DNA of 64,000 bases from Desulfosporosinus orientis DSM 765 (GCF_000235605.1 NC_016584.1:4756001-4820000), one strand, 5' to 3'. Positions 52,192-63,069 are shown, counted from the stretch's first letter. The notes: generated from the sequence alone by a model not told the origin. Program-made: numbers and translations.

Positions 52192-53358
52192 TTAAATCCT
52201 ATCATAAAAGGAAATAATCGTTTTCAGAAACGATTTTTCTCCTACTTCATTTTCGCTGACTAAAGGAACGCTGTTAATCTTTTGCTCTCCTAACCACACT
52301 TCTAAACGACCTACGCGTTCTCCTGCACGTACTGGAAGATTTTTAAGTTTTTCCCACTCAATCCGCGTCGTCAGCTTCTCCCGTTCATTCTTGGGAATAC
52401 TAACCTCCAAAGGGGCTGTTGCGATAACTCGGACAGGTTTAATTTCGCTGGGAAAGTCCCCCATGATTTGTCCTGCATCTGATAGATGAACAATTTCAGT
52501 ATTTGCAAAACCCCATTCCAAGAGTTTTTTTGAATCTCCAAAACGATCGGGGGCATTGAGGACAACGGCCAACAATTGTCGCCCTTCTTTGGTTGCTGAA
52601 GCCACGAGACATTTGCCAGCGGCAGTCGTCGTTCCTGTCTTTACACCATCTGCATAGGGGTAATTCCACAATAACTTATTGGTATTTTTTAAGTCCATAA
52701 AGGTGTCTGGTTCAATAAAATGGATTTCAGTTTCTTTTAGCCGGATTATTGAGGAGAATTGTGGTATCTGCAAACCATAACGCGCCATAACAGCCAGATC
52801 ATAAGCTGTAGAATAATGGTCCTTACGGGGTAAACCATTTGTATTTTTAAAATTTGTATCTTGTGCGCCTAACATCAAGGCTTTACGATTCATTAAGTCC
52901 AAAAACTTGTCTTCGCTTCCGGCAATATGCTCAGCTATGGCAACACAGGCATCATTGCCGGACCGAATTAATGCTCCCGTAATGAGTTCGTAAAGAGTGA
53001 TCTTCTCTCCCGGATCCAGATGAATGGTTGATTCTCCTACTGCGGCAGCTTTCTCACTGACTGTAACAACTTCATCCGGTCGGCCTAACTCCAATCCCAA
53101 AATGGCAGTCATTATTTTAGTGGTACTAGCCGGAGGACGACGTTTATGCGCTTGTTTACTAAAGAGGACCTCCCCCGTTTTTACATCCATCAATACGGCA
53201 GCATCAGCGGTAATTCTTGAAGGCTCATTTGCAGCCACAGGCTTATTGACAGGCTTTTTTGCCGGAGCACCATGAACGGAAGGCACCATTATTAAGCAAA
53301 ATCCAATAACACAAAGAATAACGCAGTAGCAAGCCTGCGTCCACTTCAGCCTGATCAT
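52192..53358 (-). CDS. D-alanyl-D-alanine carboxypeptidase (DacF-like)
   Basis: 388 residues. Signal peptide (about 1-30). Penicillin-binding motifs: STTKIM near 78 (SxxK), SGNDAC near 133 (SxN) and KTGTT near 239 (KTG). The C-terminal PBP5 beta domain starts near 295. Trims peptidoglycan stem peptides, with DacF acting during sporulation in Bacillus. Eight base pairs before the M16 gene. Confidence 0.92.
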   Translation of the reverse strand: MIRLKWTQACYCVILCVIGFCLIMVPSVHGAPAKKPVNKPVAANEPSRITADAAVLMDVKTGEVLFSKQAHKRRPPASTTKIMTAILGLELGRPDEVVTVSEKAAAVGESTIHLDPGEKITLYELITGALIRSGNDACVAIAEHIAGSEDKFLDLMNRKALMLGAQDTNFKNTNGLPRKDHYSTAYDLAVMARYGLQIPQFSSIIRLKETEIHFIEPDTFMDLKNTNKLLWNYPYADGVKTGTTTAAGKCLVASATKEGRQLLAVVLNAPDRFGDSKKLLEWGFANTEIVHLSDAGQIMGDFPSEIKPVRVIATAPLEVSIPKNEREKLTTRIEWEKLKNLPVRAGERVGRLEVWLGEQKINSVPLVSENEVGEKSFLKTIISFYDRI

Positions 53359-53382
53359 TTAACCACCTCAACTTTTAGTTTG

Positions 53383-54141
53383 TCATGAGGTAGTATCTCC
53401 GCTCTGGTCATATGTTATTAGCTCATCAAGGGTTTGGAAATTATAACCCTCCAAAGCAAGTTGCTGGAGTATTACCGACAAAGCTTTAACTGTATTTTCT
53501 TTAGGATGCATTAAGATAATGGCACCTTCTTTTTGGGGCTTAATTCCATAACGTACAGCAGGATTAACAATCCGTTGGGCAATAACGCCCGGTGTACTTT
53601 CAGGCTTCCAGTCCACCGTATCTAATGTCCAAAGAATCGTACGATAGCCAAGTTCCTTTGCAGCCCGTAACCCGGAAGCGCCTTTCTCCCCATAGGGAGG
53701 AGCGTACAAATGCGTTTTTTTGCCGATAATTTGTTCGATAATGTTTTCCGTCTTTTTGATTTCTACTTGATTAGCAGCAACGGACAATTGATCGGGATGA
53801 GGGTGTGAATAGCCGTGGTTTTCTATCTGATGCCCTCTTCTGGAGATTTCTTTTAATAATTCCGGGTTTTTTTGGGCCCAACGGCCGGTAACAAAAAAAG
53901 TAACTTTGGCTTTGCCTTTATCTAATTCGTCTAAGATAGCCGGAATGTATTCCTCTCCCCAATCGATATTAATAGTTATGGCCATAATCTTCTGATCCGT
54001 CTGAATCTGATCAAGTGGCTGAGATACGGGAGCATTCGCTGTCGTAATCCATCGTTCAGCTACCACGGCTCCGACGAATAAGAGAAAGAAAATCCCGCCT
54101 AACGAGAGTAGTCGTCGCGAGATTTTTAAGTTAATGAACAT
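53383..54141 (-). CDS. Polysaccharide deacetylase family protein (YlxY-like)
   Basis: 252 residues from the ATG behind AAGGGGGGA. One N-terminal membrane anchor (about 10-32), then a NodB domain: ITINIDWGEEYIPAILDEL (the usual TFDDGP motif reads INIDWGEE), FVTGRWAQKNPELLKEISRRGHQIENHGYSHPH, FAPPYGEKG-like LYAPPYGEKG, and a final LMHP. The missing DD in motif 1 is a feature of the YlxY branch and makes classical deacetylase activity uncertain. Located after pnp as ylxY in Bacillus. Confidence 0.85.
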   Translation of the reverse strand: MFINLKISRRLLSLGGIFFLLFVGAVVAERWITTANAPVSQPLDQIQTDQKIMAITINIDWGEEYIPAILDELDKGKAKVTFFVTGRWAQKNPELLKEISRRGHQIENHGYSHPHPDQLSVAANQVEIKKTENIIEQIIGKKTHLYAPPYGEKGASGLRAAKELGYRTILWTLDTVDWKPESTPGVIAQRIVNPAVRYGIKPQKEGAIILMHPKENTVKALSVILQQLALEGYNFQTLDELITYDQSGDTTS

Positions 54142-54211
54142 ATGCGTCCCCCCTTCCTTAAGATTTATGCAGTAAAGGGGGCTCACAGACTGTCATTTTA
54201 ATATTTGGTTA

Positions 54212-56365
54212 CTATCCTTTAGCTTTTGGATTAGCTGAATTGTCTTTTCGGGGCAAAGCCTCTTTACGCGATAAATTCAATCGCCCTTGTTTGTCAATAG
54301 CAGTTGCTTTAACTGTAATCTCATCTCCAACTTTAACAATATCTTCTACTTTCTCCACACGTTCATGGGCCAGCTGGGAAATATGCACCAGACCTTCCTT
54401 GCCTGCCAGTCCTAAAACCCCAGGAATAACTTCGACAAACGCTCCAAAGTCCATAACTCTTGTTACTTTACCATGATAAATCTTCCCAACTTCTACTTCC
54501 TGAGTAAGAGCCTGGATTATTTTGAGAGCCTTCTCTCCGCCTTCACCGCCAACGGATGAGATAAAGACACGACCATCATCCTCAATATCGATTTTAACAT
54601 CCGTTTCTTCAACAATCTTCTTAATTGTCTTCCCGCCAGGTCCAATGACATCCCGAATCTTATCCGGATGAATGGTTGCCGTGATAATTCTCGGCGCATA
54701 GGTGGATAGCTCCGGACGAGGTTTGTCCAAAACAGCCAGCATCTTATCCAAAATAAACAACCGTCCGGCTTTGGCTTGGGTAAGGGCTCTGGAGAGAATC
54801 TCTCTAGACACACCCATTATTTTAATATCCATTTGCAGAGCGGTTACTCCTTTGCTGGTTCCGGCTACCTTGAAATCCATATCACCAAAGTGATCTTCTA
54901 ACCCCTGGATATCTGTCAGAATAGCAATTTGATCATCTTCCTTAATCAGGCCCATGGCAATACCGGCAACGGGTGAAGAAATCGGAACACCTGCATCCAT
55001 CAGGGAAAGCGTACTTCCGCATACAGACGCCATGGAACTGGAACCATTGGATTCCAAGACTTCAGAAACCAGGCGAATGGTATAAGGAAACTCGTTTTCA
55101 TCCGGAAGCACAGGAAGTAAGGCCCGTTCTGCCAAAGCACCATGACCAATTTCTCTGCGTCCGGGGCCGCGCATTGGGCGGGTTTCTCCCACACTGTAGG
55201 GAGGAAAATTATAATGATGTATATAGCGTTTAGATCTTTCTAAGCCTAAACCATCCAGAATTTGCTCATCTCTGGCAGCGCCAAGGGTTGTTACCGTTAA
55301 TACTTGAGTTTGCCCTCTGGTAAATAATCCTGTACCATGAGTTCGGGGCAGAATTCCCACTTCAACGCTAATGGGACGTATTTCATCCACTGCACGACCA
55401 TCCGGCCGAATTTGTTCATGGGTAATTAACTTGCGAACAATTTTATGTACAATCTCCTCCAGCAAATTCATTATATTATTGGTGTTATCTGGAAACTCAG
55501 TTTCAAAGTGACTCAGGACCTCTGCTTTAACTTCGTCAATGGCGCTTTCCCTGGCTTTCTTCTCCTCCACACGGACAGCCTTATCCAATTTCTCATAGGC
55601 ATAGGCATTTACGGCTTCTACAATAGCTTCCGGAATACCGGCAATGGTCACTTCGAATTTTTCTTTTGCTAACCCAAGCTCAACCGCTTCTTGACGATAC
55701 TCATCAATGAACTGGACAATCTTCTTGATTTCTGTATGCCCAAACATAATGGCTTCAAGAATTTGGTCTTCGGGAACTTCTTGAGCACCGGCTTCGACCA
55801 TCATAACTGCTGCTTGAGTCCCTGCCACGGTAAGGTGCAGCCGGCTTTTTGCTGCTTGCTCAATGGTGGGATTAATAATATATTCATCATCTATAAGCCC
55901 AACTGTCACTGCAGCAATTGGACCTTCGAAAGGAATATTGGATATGCTTAAGGCTGCGGAAGCTGCATTGATTGCCGTAATATCGGTAGCGCAATCCTGG
56001 TCAACAGACATGACTGTGGCAACAACTTGAACCTCATTGCGAAATCCTTCCGGGAACAATGGGCGAATGGGCCGGTCAATTAAACGTGCCGACAAAACAG
56101 CTTTCTCGCTGGCTTTCCCTTCTCGTTTAATGAAGCCTCCGGGTATTTTTCCCGCAGCATACATGCGTTCTTCAAACTCTACCGTTAGGGGAAAGAAATC
56201 AATGCCTTCCCTAGCCACAGCATTGCAGGTAGCAAATGCTGTTACAACTGTATCACCATAGCGAAGAAATATGGACCCTCCAGCTTGCTTGCCAAGCTTT
56301 CCGGTTTGGAAGGTCATCGTTCTTCCGCCAACGGTCAGAGACCTCTCTAGTATTTCCTGTTTCAC
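54212..56365 (-). CDS. pnp: Polynucleotide phosphorylase
   Basis: 717 residues. Two RNase PH domains (about 10-140 and 315-540; [23 protein letters not shown] near 63, [23 protein letters not shown] near 390). A KH domain ([28 protein letters not shown] near 555) and a C-terminal S1 domain ([24 protein letters not shown] near 622) follow. 3'-5' phosphorolytic RNase of the degradosome. Follows rpsO as in most bacteria. Confidence 0.96.
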   Translation of the reverse strand: MKQEILERSLTVGGRTMTFQTGKLGKQAGGSIFLRYGDTVVTAFATCNAVAREGIDFFPLTVEFEERMYAAGKIPGGFIKREGKASEKAVLSARLIDRPIRPLFPEGFRNEVQVVATVMSVDQDCATDITAINAASAALSISNIPFEGPIAAVTVGLIDDEYIINPTIEQAAKSRLHLTVAGTQAAVMMVEAGAQEVPEDQILEAIMFGHTEIKKIVQFIDEYRQEAVELGLAKEKFEVTIAGIPEAIVEAVNAYAYEKLDKAVRVEEKKARESAIDEVKAEVLSHFETEFPDNTNNIMNLLEEIVHKIVRKLITHEQIRPDGRAVDEIRPISVEVGILPRTHGTGLFTRGQTQVLTVTTLGAARDEQILDGLGLERSKRYIHHYNFPPYSVGETRPMRGPGRREIGHGALAERALLPVLPDENEFPYTIRLVSEVLESNGSSSMASVCGSTLSLMDAGVPISSPVAGIAMGLIKEDDQIAILTDIQGLEDHFGDMDFKVAGTSKGVTALQMDIKIMGVSREILSRALTQAKAGRLFILDKMLAVLDKPRPELSTYAPRIITATIHPDKIRDVIGPGGKTIKKIVEETDVKIDIEDDGRVFISSVGGEGGEKALKIIQALTQEVEVGKIYHGKVTRVMDFGAFVEVIPGVLGLAGKEGLVHISQLAHERVEKVEDIVKVGDEITVKATAIDKQGRLNLSRKEALPRKDNSANPKAKG

Positions 56366-56485
56366 AACGGAACCTCCTTAATCTATTCAATCCTTCTAAA
56401 CTTGTTTTCTCTTCGACATATTCTTATTATTTCCTGCAATTTGCAGAAATAAAACTAACCTAGGAATAATATCTCCAAACGACGA

Positions 56486-56514
56486 AAGAAGCGGATCTCA
56501 GAGATCCGCTTCTT
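56486..56514 (-). terminator. rpsO-pnp intercistronic hairpin
   Basis: Twelve-base perfect stem AAGAAGCGGATC/GATCCGCTTCTT, loop TCAGA, without a good T-tract. Likely a partial terminator or RNase III processing site. Confidence 0.65.
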
Positions 56515-56527
56515 GGGTCCAAGTTGA

Positions 56528-56794
56528 TTATTTACGCAAACCAAGTTGTGCAATAATATTTCTATAACGATCAAAATCGACTTTTTTCAAGTAGTTTAAC
56601 AAAGCACGTCTGGAACCAACCATCTTTAAAAGTCCGCGACGGGAATGATGGTCTTTCTTATGGGTCTTAAAGTGTTCGGTCAAGTACGTAATACGCTCGG
56701 TAAGAAGCGCAATTTGCACTTCCGGAGATCCTGTATCTCCTTCATGTTGTGCGTACTTTAAAATAATCTCTTGCTTTCTTTCAGGTGTCATCAT
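56528..56794 (-). CDS. rpsO: Ribosomal protein S15
   Basis: 88 residues from the ATG 8 nt after GGAGGAA. Complete S15: [33 protein letters not shown], then [28 protein letters not shown]. 16S rRNA binder of the small subunit platform. Own promoter and a structured leader lie upstream. Confidence 0.97.
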   Translation of the reverse strand: MMTPERKQEIILKYAQHEGDTGSPEVQIALLTERITYLTEHFKTHKKDHHSRRGLLKMVGSRRALLNYLKKVDFDRYRNIIAQLGLRK

Positions 56795-56799
56795 GATAG

Positions 56800-56880
56800 T
56801 TTCCTCCATTTTTTATAATTCCCGACTGCCCAGGTAAACGCTGGAGTATCGTTAAGCCGAGTCAGTGGGTCCTAATTAGT
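56800..56880 (-). promoter_or_regulatory. rpsO leader, possible S15 autoregulatory RNA
   Basis: About 90 nt between the promoter and the S15 start contain CCC-G-ACTG (56821-56828) able to pair with CAGT-GGG (56865-56871) around an inner GCTGGAG/CTCGGCTT region. S15 represses its own mRNA in many bacteria with diverse leaders; this one is only a candidate. Confidence 0.35.
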
Positions 56881-56889
56881 TACTAAAGT

Positions 56890-56918
56890 AGTATACATGT
56901 TAATAATCCTTTTGTAAA
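56890..56918 (-). promoter_or_regulatory. Promoter of rpsO-pnp
   Basis: TTTACA (56913-56918), 17 bp, TATACT (56890-56895) on the minus strand, ending 2 bp from the ribF stop codon. Confidence 0.65.
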
Positions 56919-56919
56919 G

Positions 56920-57837
56920 TTATAACCCCAAAACAGCTTTGGCATTCGCACAATCGTTTTCTAACTGTGCTAAAAGTTCCTGTATACCATTAAATTTTCG
57001 TTCATCCCGAAGCCGGTGTTCAATGAAAACCGAAATCTCCTGATCATATAAATCACCTTTAAAATCAAAGAAATGAACTTCAACCACAGTATCATACATT
57101 TCATGAAAGGTTGGTTTCTTGCCGATATTCATCATTCCAAATACACGTCTGCCGTCCATCATACTCCATACAGCATAAACTCCGCGTTTCGGAATCAGAA
57201 AGTCCTCTGAGGTAAAAATATTGGCCGTTGGATAACCCAGCTTTCGTCCTCGTTCTTCTCCATGGATCACTGTCCCGCGCAAACAAGGCTGCCGCCCCAA
57301 GAGAGCGCTTGCTAATTCAATGTCCCCTTGCAGTAATGCCTTGCGAATACTGCTGGAAGAAATGACCCTTCCACTCAATGTTTGAGCCTGAAGAACACTT
57401 ACTCCAAATCCATGCTTCTGACCCAGTACTTGAAGGAGTTCCGGATTCCCTTTACCCTGTGCACCAAAGGAATAATTGAAACCTACAACCACATGAATCA
57501 CTCCTAAGGGCAGGAGAATCTTTTCTACAAACTCTTCCGGTGAGGTATTAGCCATCTCCAGGGTAAAGGGTAAATGGTAAACAGTACGCACCCCGATTTC
57601 CTCCATATAAAACAGCCTCTCCTGAGAAGTGGACAACAGCTTTACACCTTGCTCAGGAAACAATACTTTTAGGGGATGGGGCTCAAAAATCAGAACATCC
57701 AACCCTACATCTAAGCGTGAAGCTTGTTCTAATCCATGTTCGAGCAAACGGCGATGACCTAGATGAACACCATCAAAATTACCTAACGCCAAGACACAAG
57801 GTTCTCTTTCCATAGGCAGACTTGTTCGAACTTCCAC
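56920..57837 (-). CDS. ribF: Bifunctional riboflavin kinase/FMN adenylyltransferase
   Basis: 305 residues. N-terminal adenylyltransferase domain (ALGNFDGVHLGHRRLLEHG at 16-34, FNYSFGAQGKGN near 120, SSSIRKALLQGD near 160). The C-terminal riboflavin kinase domain has GERGRKLGYPTANIF near 195-209, GVYAVW near 219 and HFFDFKGDLYDQEISVFIEHRLRDERKF. Makes FMN and FAD. GTG start 7 nt after AGGAGGT. Standard position after truB. Confidence 0.95.
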   Translation of the reverse strand: MEVRTSLPMEREPCVLALGNFDGVHLGHRRLLEHGLEQASRLDVGLDVLIFEPHPLKVLFPEQGVKLLSTSQERLFYMEEIGVRTVYHLPFTLEMANTSPEEFVEKILLPLGVIHVVVGFNYSFGAQGKGNPELLQVLGQKHGFGVSVLQAQTLSGRVISSSSIRKALLQGDIELASALLGRQPCLRGTVIHGEERGRKLGYPTANIFTSEDFLIPKRGVYAVWSMMDGRRVFGMMNIGKKPTFHEMYDTVVEVHFFDFKGDLYDQEISVFIEHRLRDERKFNGIQELLAQLENDCANAKAVLGL

Positions 57838-57925
57838 CGATTTGACCTCCTAAATATAGGGAATAGCCAGACGAGTTTGCTGACTAGTATTTATTAACCA
57901 TTGGCTTTCGCCAAATAATTCGTAT

Positions 57926-58810
57926 TTAAAAAACTTTGTGAGGATAAAGGCTTTCCTCACGCCAGACCCCAATTCCTATTAATTGTCCCTTTTCTATAAC
58001 CTGTACAAAAGAAGCATTATAGTTGCCGGATACCTTAACGTATTCTTTCTTTGTGGGCAAACCATTTCTGAAAGCCTTTGCGCGGAATTCAGGCAACGTT
58101 GCTCGTGGCAGATCAATCCCAGCGGACAAAGGGAGGAGAAATGCTAAATTACCATCTCCAAAAGCTTTCTCTATCTCTTCAATAGTCCAACTATCCTGGA
58201 TTTTAAACGGACCCGAACGAACTCGTACCAAATAAGACATATGGGCACCACAGCCCAAGGCTTGTCCAAGATCATGACATATTGTCCTTATGTATGTTCC
58301 CTTTGAACATTCTATGGTCAAGATAGCCTTTGGATGGTTTCCCTCGTACCATTTGTCAAGGCTTAATCTATGAATTGTCACCTGACGTAAAGCCCGTTCA
58401 ACTGAAATCCCTTGGCGGGCATATTCATAAAGATGTTTGCCCTCTTTGCGTACTGCGGAAAACATAGGAGGAATTTGGGATATTTCTCCTTGAAATTTAG
58501 GCAGGACTGCTTCGACATCACTTTTCCTTAACTTTGGCGAAGAAGTCTCTTCAATAACCTTACCATATGAGTCCTGAGTATCTGTAGAAACCCCAAAGGT
58601 TACCTCGGCAATATACTCCTTACCTTGGTCAGTGATAAACTCCGCCAGACGAGTTCCTTTGCCCACACAAATCGGCAGCACACCTGCCACCCCTGGGTCT
58701 AGCGTTCCAGTATGTCCTACCTTTTTAATCTTAAGAACTTTTCGTATCCAAACGACAACATCTGAAGACGTCATACCGGGAGGCTTAAGGACGTTAATAA
58801 TTCCTTCCAT
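57926..58810 (-). CDS. truB: tRNA pseudouridine(55) synthase
   Basis: 294 residues. GIINVLKPPGMTSSDVV at 3-19; the catalytic aspartate in KVGHTGTLDPGVAGVLPICVG near 31-51; YIRTICHDLGQALGCGAHMSYLVR near 174-197; a short C-terminal PUA-like domain (KEYVKVSGNYNASFVQVIEKGQLIGIGV). Modifies U55 of tRNAs. Overlaps the end of nrnA by 17 bp. Confidence 0.96.
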   Translation of the reverse strand: MEGIINVLKPPGMTSSDVVVWIRKVLKIKKVGHTGTLDPGVAGVLPICVGKGTRLAEFITDQGKEYIAEVTFGVSTDTQDSYGKVIEETSSPKLRKSDVEAVLPKFQGEISQIPPMFSAVRKEGKHLYEYARQGISVERALRQVTIHRLSLDKWYEGNHPKAILTIECSKGTYIRTICHDLGQALGCGAHMSYLVRVRSGPFKIQDSWTIEEIEKAFGDGNLAFLLPLSAGIDLPRATLPEFRAKAFRNGLPTKKEYVKVSGNYNASFVQVIEKGQLIGIGVWREESLYPHKVF

Positions 58811-59777
58811 TCTTTAACGCCTCCTCAATTGCGCCGGTTAGTTTTAGCTTAGCTTCCTCCATGGGTCCCATAAAAGTACAGCCTGCCGCCCGATTATGCC
58901 CTCCCCCTCCAAACTGTGCGGCGATTTTATTCACATCCAGCCAGCGGTTGGAGCGCAAACCTGCTCTTATTTCCTTTACTCCAATCTCTTTTAGAAGGAT
59001 AGCTACTTCAACACCTGCGATACTACGGGCATGATTCACTAAGCCCTCACTTAATTCCTGCTCTGCACCGCTTTTATGGAAATCTTCAGCCCTTAATGAC
59101 ATTACTGCCAACTGTCCTTCAGCATATAGTTCAAGTCCATTAAGAGCATATTGAAGCAGCCTGATTTGAGAAAGAGGCTTCTGGTCGAAAATATGATGAT
59201 GAATGTTGGCCAGATCAATTCCTCTATCCAGTAACTGTGCCGTCAAACGATGAGTTTGGGCAGTCGTATTACTATATTGAAAGCAACCAGAATCCGTGAC
59301 AATAGCCGTGTAAAGATTCGTCGCCATATCCGTATCAATTTCTACCCCCAACAAGGTGACCAGACTCAAAGCCAACTCACCTGTCGCACTTGCCTTTTCA
59401 TCAATCCAGTTTATATGTCCAAATGCTTGGTTCGAGATATGATGGTCTAAATTAAGAACAGTATTTGCTTTAGGAATATCGGGCTTCGTAAGCTTGACTC
59501 GCCCAAGATCCGTACAGTCAACAAACATCAAAACTTCCGGCAGAAGAGCCGGCAGCTGCCGCGTTATTTGAGAAACCCCCGGCAAAAACAATAGGTTTTT
59601 GGGGACGGGGTCAGGGTTATAATAGATTACTTCTTTCCCTAAGTTTTCCAAGGATCTTCCAATTGCCAGCATTGATCCCAAACAGTCTCCATCCGGCGAA
59701 ACATGGGAGAAAAGCGCCACCTTCGGCGCTTTTCTCAGAACTTCAATGAATTCTTTAATAACAGTATCTTCATTCAT
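58794..59777 (-). CDS. nrnA: DHH-family oligoribonuclease/pAp phosphatase
   Basis: 327 residues. DHH motifs: ALFSHVSPDGDCLGSMLA (20-37), FVDCTDLGRVK near 86, LNLDHHISNQAFG near 107, and DHHA1 domain RAGLRSNRWLDVNKIAAQFGGGGHNRAAGCTF near 272-303. NrnA degrades nanoRNAs and dephosphorylates pAp. Overlaps rbfA by 8 bp. Confidence 0.94.
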   Translation of the reverse strand: MNEDTVIKEFIEVLRKAPKVALFSHVSPDGDCLGSMLAIGRSLENLGKEVIYYNPDPVPKNLLFLPGVSQITRQLPALLPEVLMFVDCTDLGRVKLTKPDIPKANTVLNLDHHISNQAFGHINWIDEKASATGELALSLVTLLGVEIDTDMATNLYTAIVTDSGCFQYSNTTAQTHRLTAQLLDRGIDLANIHHHIFDQKPLSQIRLLQYALNGLELYAEGQLAVMSLRAEDFHKSGAEQELSEGLVNHARSIAGVEVAILLKEIGVKEIRAGLRSNRWLDVNKIAAQFGGGGHNRAAGCTFMGPMEEAKLKLTGAIEEALKNGRNY

Positions 59778-60144
59778 GAGATTCTTCCTTACCTGATTCG
59801 CCCGATACTCCTACATCTTTGAGTAATTTTGCAATATGCGCCCCATGTTGAATCGAAGGGTCGTATTTAAAGACAATAGTTGGTACATGCCTGAGACGCA
59901 CCCGCTTGCCTATTTCCGACCGAACATATCCTGCCGCACGATTTAAAGCATCCAATGATGCGTGTCCCTCATCTTCAGTACCAAGAACACTGACATACAC
60001 TTTGGCATGGGATAAGTCGTCTGCAACGTCGACACTTGTCAAAGTTACAAAACCAATACGCGGATCTTTTAACTCTACTCGTATAAGCTGGGAGATCTCT
60101 TCTTTAAGGGTTTCCGCCAACCGATTAGGCCGATGTTTCGACAT
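59770..60144 (-). CDS. rbfA: Ribosome-binding factor A
   Basis: 124 residues, usual length. RLAETLKEEISQLIRVELKDPRIGFVTLTSVDVADDLSHAKVYVSVLG is the KH-type RbfA core, with RLRHVPTIVFKYDPSIQHGAHIAKLL at the C-terminal end. Needed for 30S maturation. Between infB and nrnA, as in Bacillus. Confidence 0.96.
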   Translation of the reverse strand: MSKHRPNRLAETLKEEISQLIRVELKDPRIGFVTLTSVDVADDLSHAKVYVSVLGTEDEGHASLDALNRAAGYVRSEIGKRVRLRHVPTIVFKYDPSIQHGAHIAKLLKDVGVSGESGKEESHE

Positions 60145-60168
60145 ACCTATACCTCCAGAGCAGATTTA

Positions 60169-63069
60169 CTACAATGTCCGTTTTACCTCTTCCATGACAA
60201 ATGCTTCAATAGTGTCCCCTTCTTTGACATCATTATACTTTTCTATGCCAATACCGCACTCGAAGCCTTCGGCAACCTCTTTAGCGTCATCCTTAAAGCG
60301 CTTCAAGGATTCCATAACGCCTTCGTGAATGACAATCCCATCTCGAATAATGCGCACATTAGCTGATCGTATAATCTTTCCTTCTGTGACCATGCAGCCA
60401 GCAACTGTTCCTGCTTTCGGCACTTTAAAGACTTGACGGACTTCAGCTTTACCTACGACGACCTCCTTGAAGGAAGGGTCCAGCAAGCCTGTCATGGCAG
60501 CTTTAACATCTTCTATAGCGTCATAAATGACTCGGTACAGGCGTAAATCAACGCCCTCCAGCTCAGCAGTCGCTTTAGCATTAGAATCAGGCCGGACATT
60601 AAAGCCTAAAATAATGGCATTAGAAGCTGAGGCTAACATAATATCATTTTTATTGATGGCTCCAACCCCGCCATGAATAGGGTTAACCCGGACTTCACCC
60701 GTTGAAAGCCTCAGCAAGGATTGCTTGAGAGCTTCAACAGATCCTTGTACATCTGCTTTAATGATAATGTTTAACTCTTTGATTTCTCCCTCTTTTATCT
60801 TGTCAAACAAATCTTCTAAGCTGACTTTAACTGCAACGTTCTGTTTCGATTCTTCAACTTTACGAACAGCAATTCGGGCCGATGTTATTTGACGAGCTAA
60901 TTTTTCATCAGCCACAACATAAAAGGGTTCTCCAGCTTCAGGTACTTCCGACAAGCCCTGCACTTCCACAGGCATAGAGGGTCCGGCTTTTTTGACCCGT
61001 CGTCCTTTTTCATCCACCATAGCCTTGATTCGACCGTAGGCACAACCCGCAACAGCAACATCACCAATATTAAGGGTTCCTTTAGAAACAAGCACTGTAG
61101 CTATGGGACCCTTGCCCTTATCCAATTCTGCTTCAATGACTGTACCAGCCGCCGGGCGATTAGGATTTGCTTTGAGATCACGGAGTTCTGCAACTAACAA
61201 TATCATCTCAAGAAGTTGTTCAATATTTAGTTTGCTCTTAGCCGAAACAGGTACGGCAATAGTATCGCCGCCCCATTCTTCGACAACAAGACCGTATTCG
61301 GTCAGTTCTTGTTTAACCTTTTCAGGGTCTGCATTCTCTTTATCTATTTTATTGATAGCAATAATGATCGGGACTTCTGCTGCTTTGGCATGATTAATAG
61401 CCTCAACGGTTTGGGGCATGATTCCGTCATCGGCTGCCACAACTAAGATGGCAATATCCGTAACTTGAGCCCCACGGGCACGCATTGAAGTAAAAGCCTC
61501 ATGACCTGGAGTATCTAAAAATGTAATCTTTTGACCATTTATTTCAACTTGATAGGCCCCTATATGCTGAGTAATTCCTCCTGCTTCTGAAGCAGTGACA
61601 TGGGTGGTTCTTATGGCATCAAGCAAAGATGTTTTCCCATGGTCAACATGCCCCATGACCGTGACTACCGGCGGGCGAAATACCAGATCTTTAGGATCGT
61701 CTTGAATTTCCTCAATAACAGCTAATGATTTTTCAGCCTTAACTTCAACTGTAACACCCATCTCAGCAGCCAAGATTGTTGCAGTTTCAGGGTCCAGCTC
61801 CTGATTAATTGTAGCCATAACTCCAAGATTCATAAGCTGTTTAATCAGTTCGCCCGCCTTACGGCTCATTTTTGATGCTAAATCTTGAACTGATATTGAC
61901 CCTTGTATCACAATATGCTTTGGAGTCGTATCCCTAACTTCTTTTTTGGGATTTTTTTGGGGACGTTTATGTGGTGAGCGAATTACATTTTCTCGTTCTT
62001 TTTCTAGTTCACGTTTTCGTTCATACGCCTTATCCTGAGTTTTTTTATTGGGCATCTGCCTTTTTGCCGGTTCTGGAATTATAGGCGAAGGCGGCGCAGC
62101 TGCACTTGAGCGAGAAGGCGTTCCATAACGACTGCCCTGAGACTGTCCTTGATGTCCGGAACGATTACTTTGAGATTGTCCCTGATACCCCGGACGATTC
62201 CCTTGAGACTGTCCTTGATACCCTGGACGATTCCCTTGAGGCTGCCCTTGATACCCTGGACGTGGTCCTTGAGGCTGCCCTTGATACCCCGGTCGCGGTC
62301 CTTGAGGCTGCCCTTGATACCCCGGTCGCGGTCCTTGAGACTGCCCTTGATATCTCGGTCGCGGTCCTTGAGGCTGCCCTTGATACCCCGGTCGCGGTCC
62401 TTGAGGCTGCCCTTGATACCCCGGTCGCGGTCCTTGAGGCTGCCCTTGATACCCCGGTCGCGGTCCTTGAGGCTGCCCTTGATACCCCGGTCGCGGTCCT
62501 TGAGACTGCCCTTGATACCCTGGACGTGGTCCTTGAGACTGCCCTTGATACCCTGGACGTGGTCCTTGGGGTTGTCCTTGATACCCTGGACGTGGTCCTT
62601 GGGACTGTCCTTGGTATCCTGGACGTGGTCCTTGCGGACGCTGTCCTTGGTTTCCAGGACGTGGACTTTGAGCCTGCCCTTGATTTCCTGGTCTGGGACC
62701 TTGCGGACGTCCTTCCGTTCCTTGTCTGGGACCTTGGGAACGTCCTTCCATTCCTGACCGGGAACTTTGGAACTGCCCATCCGGACGTGGATTCTGAGTT
62801 TTTCGTTCCGGTGCTGAACGGGGATCTTTCAGCATTTCGTCTTGTACAGATCCTGATCTATTCTGCTTTGTCTCTTCGGTACTTTTGTGTTCAGAACGCT
62901 CCAAATTTTTCTCCTTTCCTTTCAGTTGGTTCTTCAAACGATCTACATCCCTTTGGTCAACCGTACTCAAATGATTTTTCACATCAGTTCCCATAGCCAC
63001 GAGTTTTGTCATCACTTCTTTACTGCTCAAATTTAATTCTTTTGCCAATTCATGAACACGAATACTCAT
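60169..63069 (-). CDS. infB: Translation initiation factor IF-2 with repeat-rich N-terminus
   Basis: 966 residues, longer than most Firmicute IF2. Order: IF2_N domain (1-50, [20 protein letters not shown]); low-complexity region about 70-330 with roughly 17 copies of an 11-residue repeat ([11 protein letters not shown] and variants); a basic segment about 330-385; a second IF2_N domain (about 395-440). Then the GTPase ([11 protein letters not shown] near 471, DTPGHEAF near 517, NKID near 571) and domains II-IV to the end. The G domain is fully conserved. The repeat region is built from 33-bp DNA repeats at about 62150-62700. Confidence 0.97.
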   Translation of the reverse strand: MSIRVHELAKELNLSSKEVMTKLVAMGTDVKNHLSTVDQRDVDRLKNQLKGKEKNLERSEHKSTEETKQNRSGSVQDEMLKDPRSAPERKTQNPRPDGQFQSSRSGMEGRSQGPRQGTEGRPQGPRPGNQGQAQSPRPGNQGQRPQGPRPGYQGQSQGPRPGYQGQPQGPRPGYQGQSQGPRPGYQGQSQGPRPGYQGQPQGPRPGYQGQPQGPRPGYQGQPQGPRPGYQGQPQGPRPRYQGQSQGPRPGYQGQPQGPRPGYQGQPQGPRPGYQGQPQGNRPGYQGQSQGNRPGYQGQSQSNRSGHQGQSQGSRYGTPSRSSAAAPPSPIIPEPAKRQMPNKKTQDKAYERKRELEKERENVIRSPHKRPQKNPKKEVRDTTPKHIVIQGSISVQDLASKMSRKAGELIKQLMNLGVMATINQELDPETATILAAEMGVTVEVKAEKSLAVIEEIQDDPKDLVFRPPVVTVMGHVDHGKTSLLDAIRTTHVTASEAGGITQHIGAYQVEINGQKITFLDTPGHEAFTSMRARGAQVTDIAILVVAADDGIMPQTVEAINHAKAAEVPIIIAINKIDKENADPEKVKQELTEYGLVVEEWGGDTIAVPVSAKSKLNIEQLLEMILLVAELRDLKANPNRPAAGTVIEAELDKGKGPIATVLVSKGTLNIGDVAVAGCAYGRIKAMVDEKGRRVKKAGPSMPVEVQGLSEVPEAGEPFYVVADEKLARQITSARIAVRKVEESKQNVAVKVSLEDLFDKIKEGEIKELNIIIKADVQGSVEALKQSLLRLSTGEVRVNPIHGGVGAINKNDIMLASASNAIILGFNVRPDSNAKATAELEGVDLRLYRVIYDAIEDVKAAMTGLLDPSFKEVVVGKAEVRQVFKVPKAGTVAGCMVTEGKIIRSANVRIIRDGIVIHEGVMESLKRFKDDAKEVAEGFECGIGIEKYNDVKEGDTIEAFVMEEVKRTL
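62150..62700 (-). repeat. 33-bp tandem repeats inside infB
   Basis: About 17 units, many nearly identical at the DNA level, encode the 11-residue Gln/Gly/Pro/Arg repeat of IF2. Units in the middle are the most uniform, edges are more diverged (GNQGQ, GHQGQ), the pattern left by unequal crossing-over. Confidence 0.88.

Noticed and set aside
62150-62700. CRISPR array
   Set aside because: The regular 33-bp units have no spacers and lie in frame within infB.
62079-62780. Second minus-strand frame inside infB (233 codons)
   Set aside because: Same repeat artefact, shifted frame of the IF2 linker.
62106-62996. Long plus-strand open frames opposite infB (296 and 202 codons)
   Set aside because: They are by-products of the 33-bp repeats, which stay open in several frames; no ribosome site and only repetitive composition.
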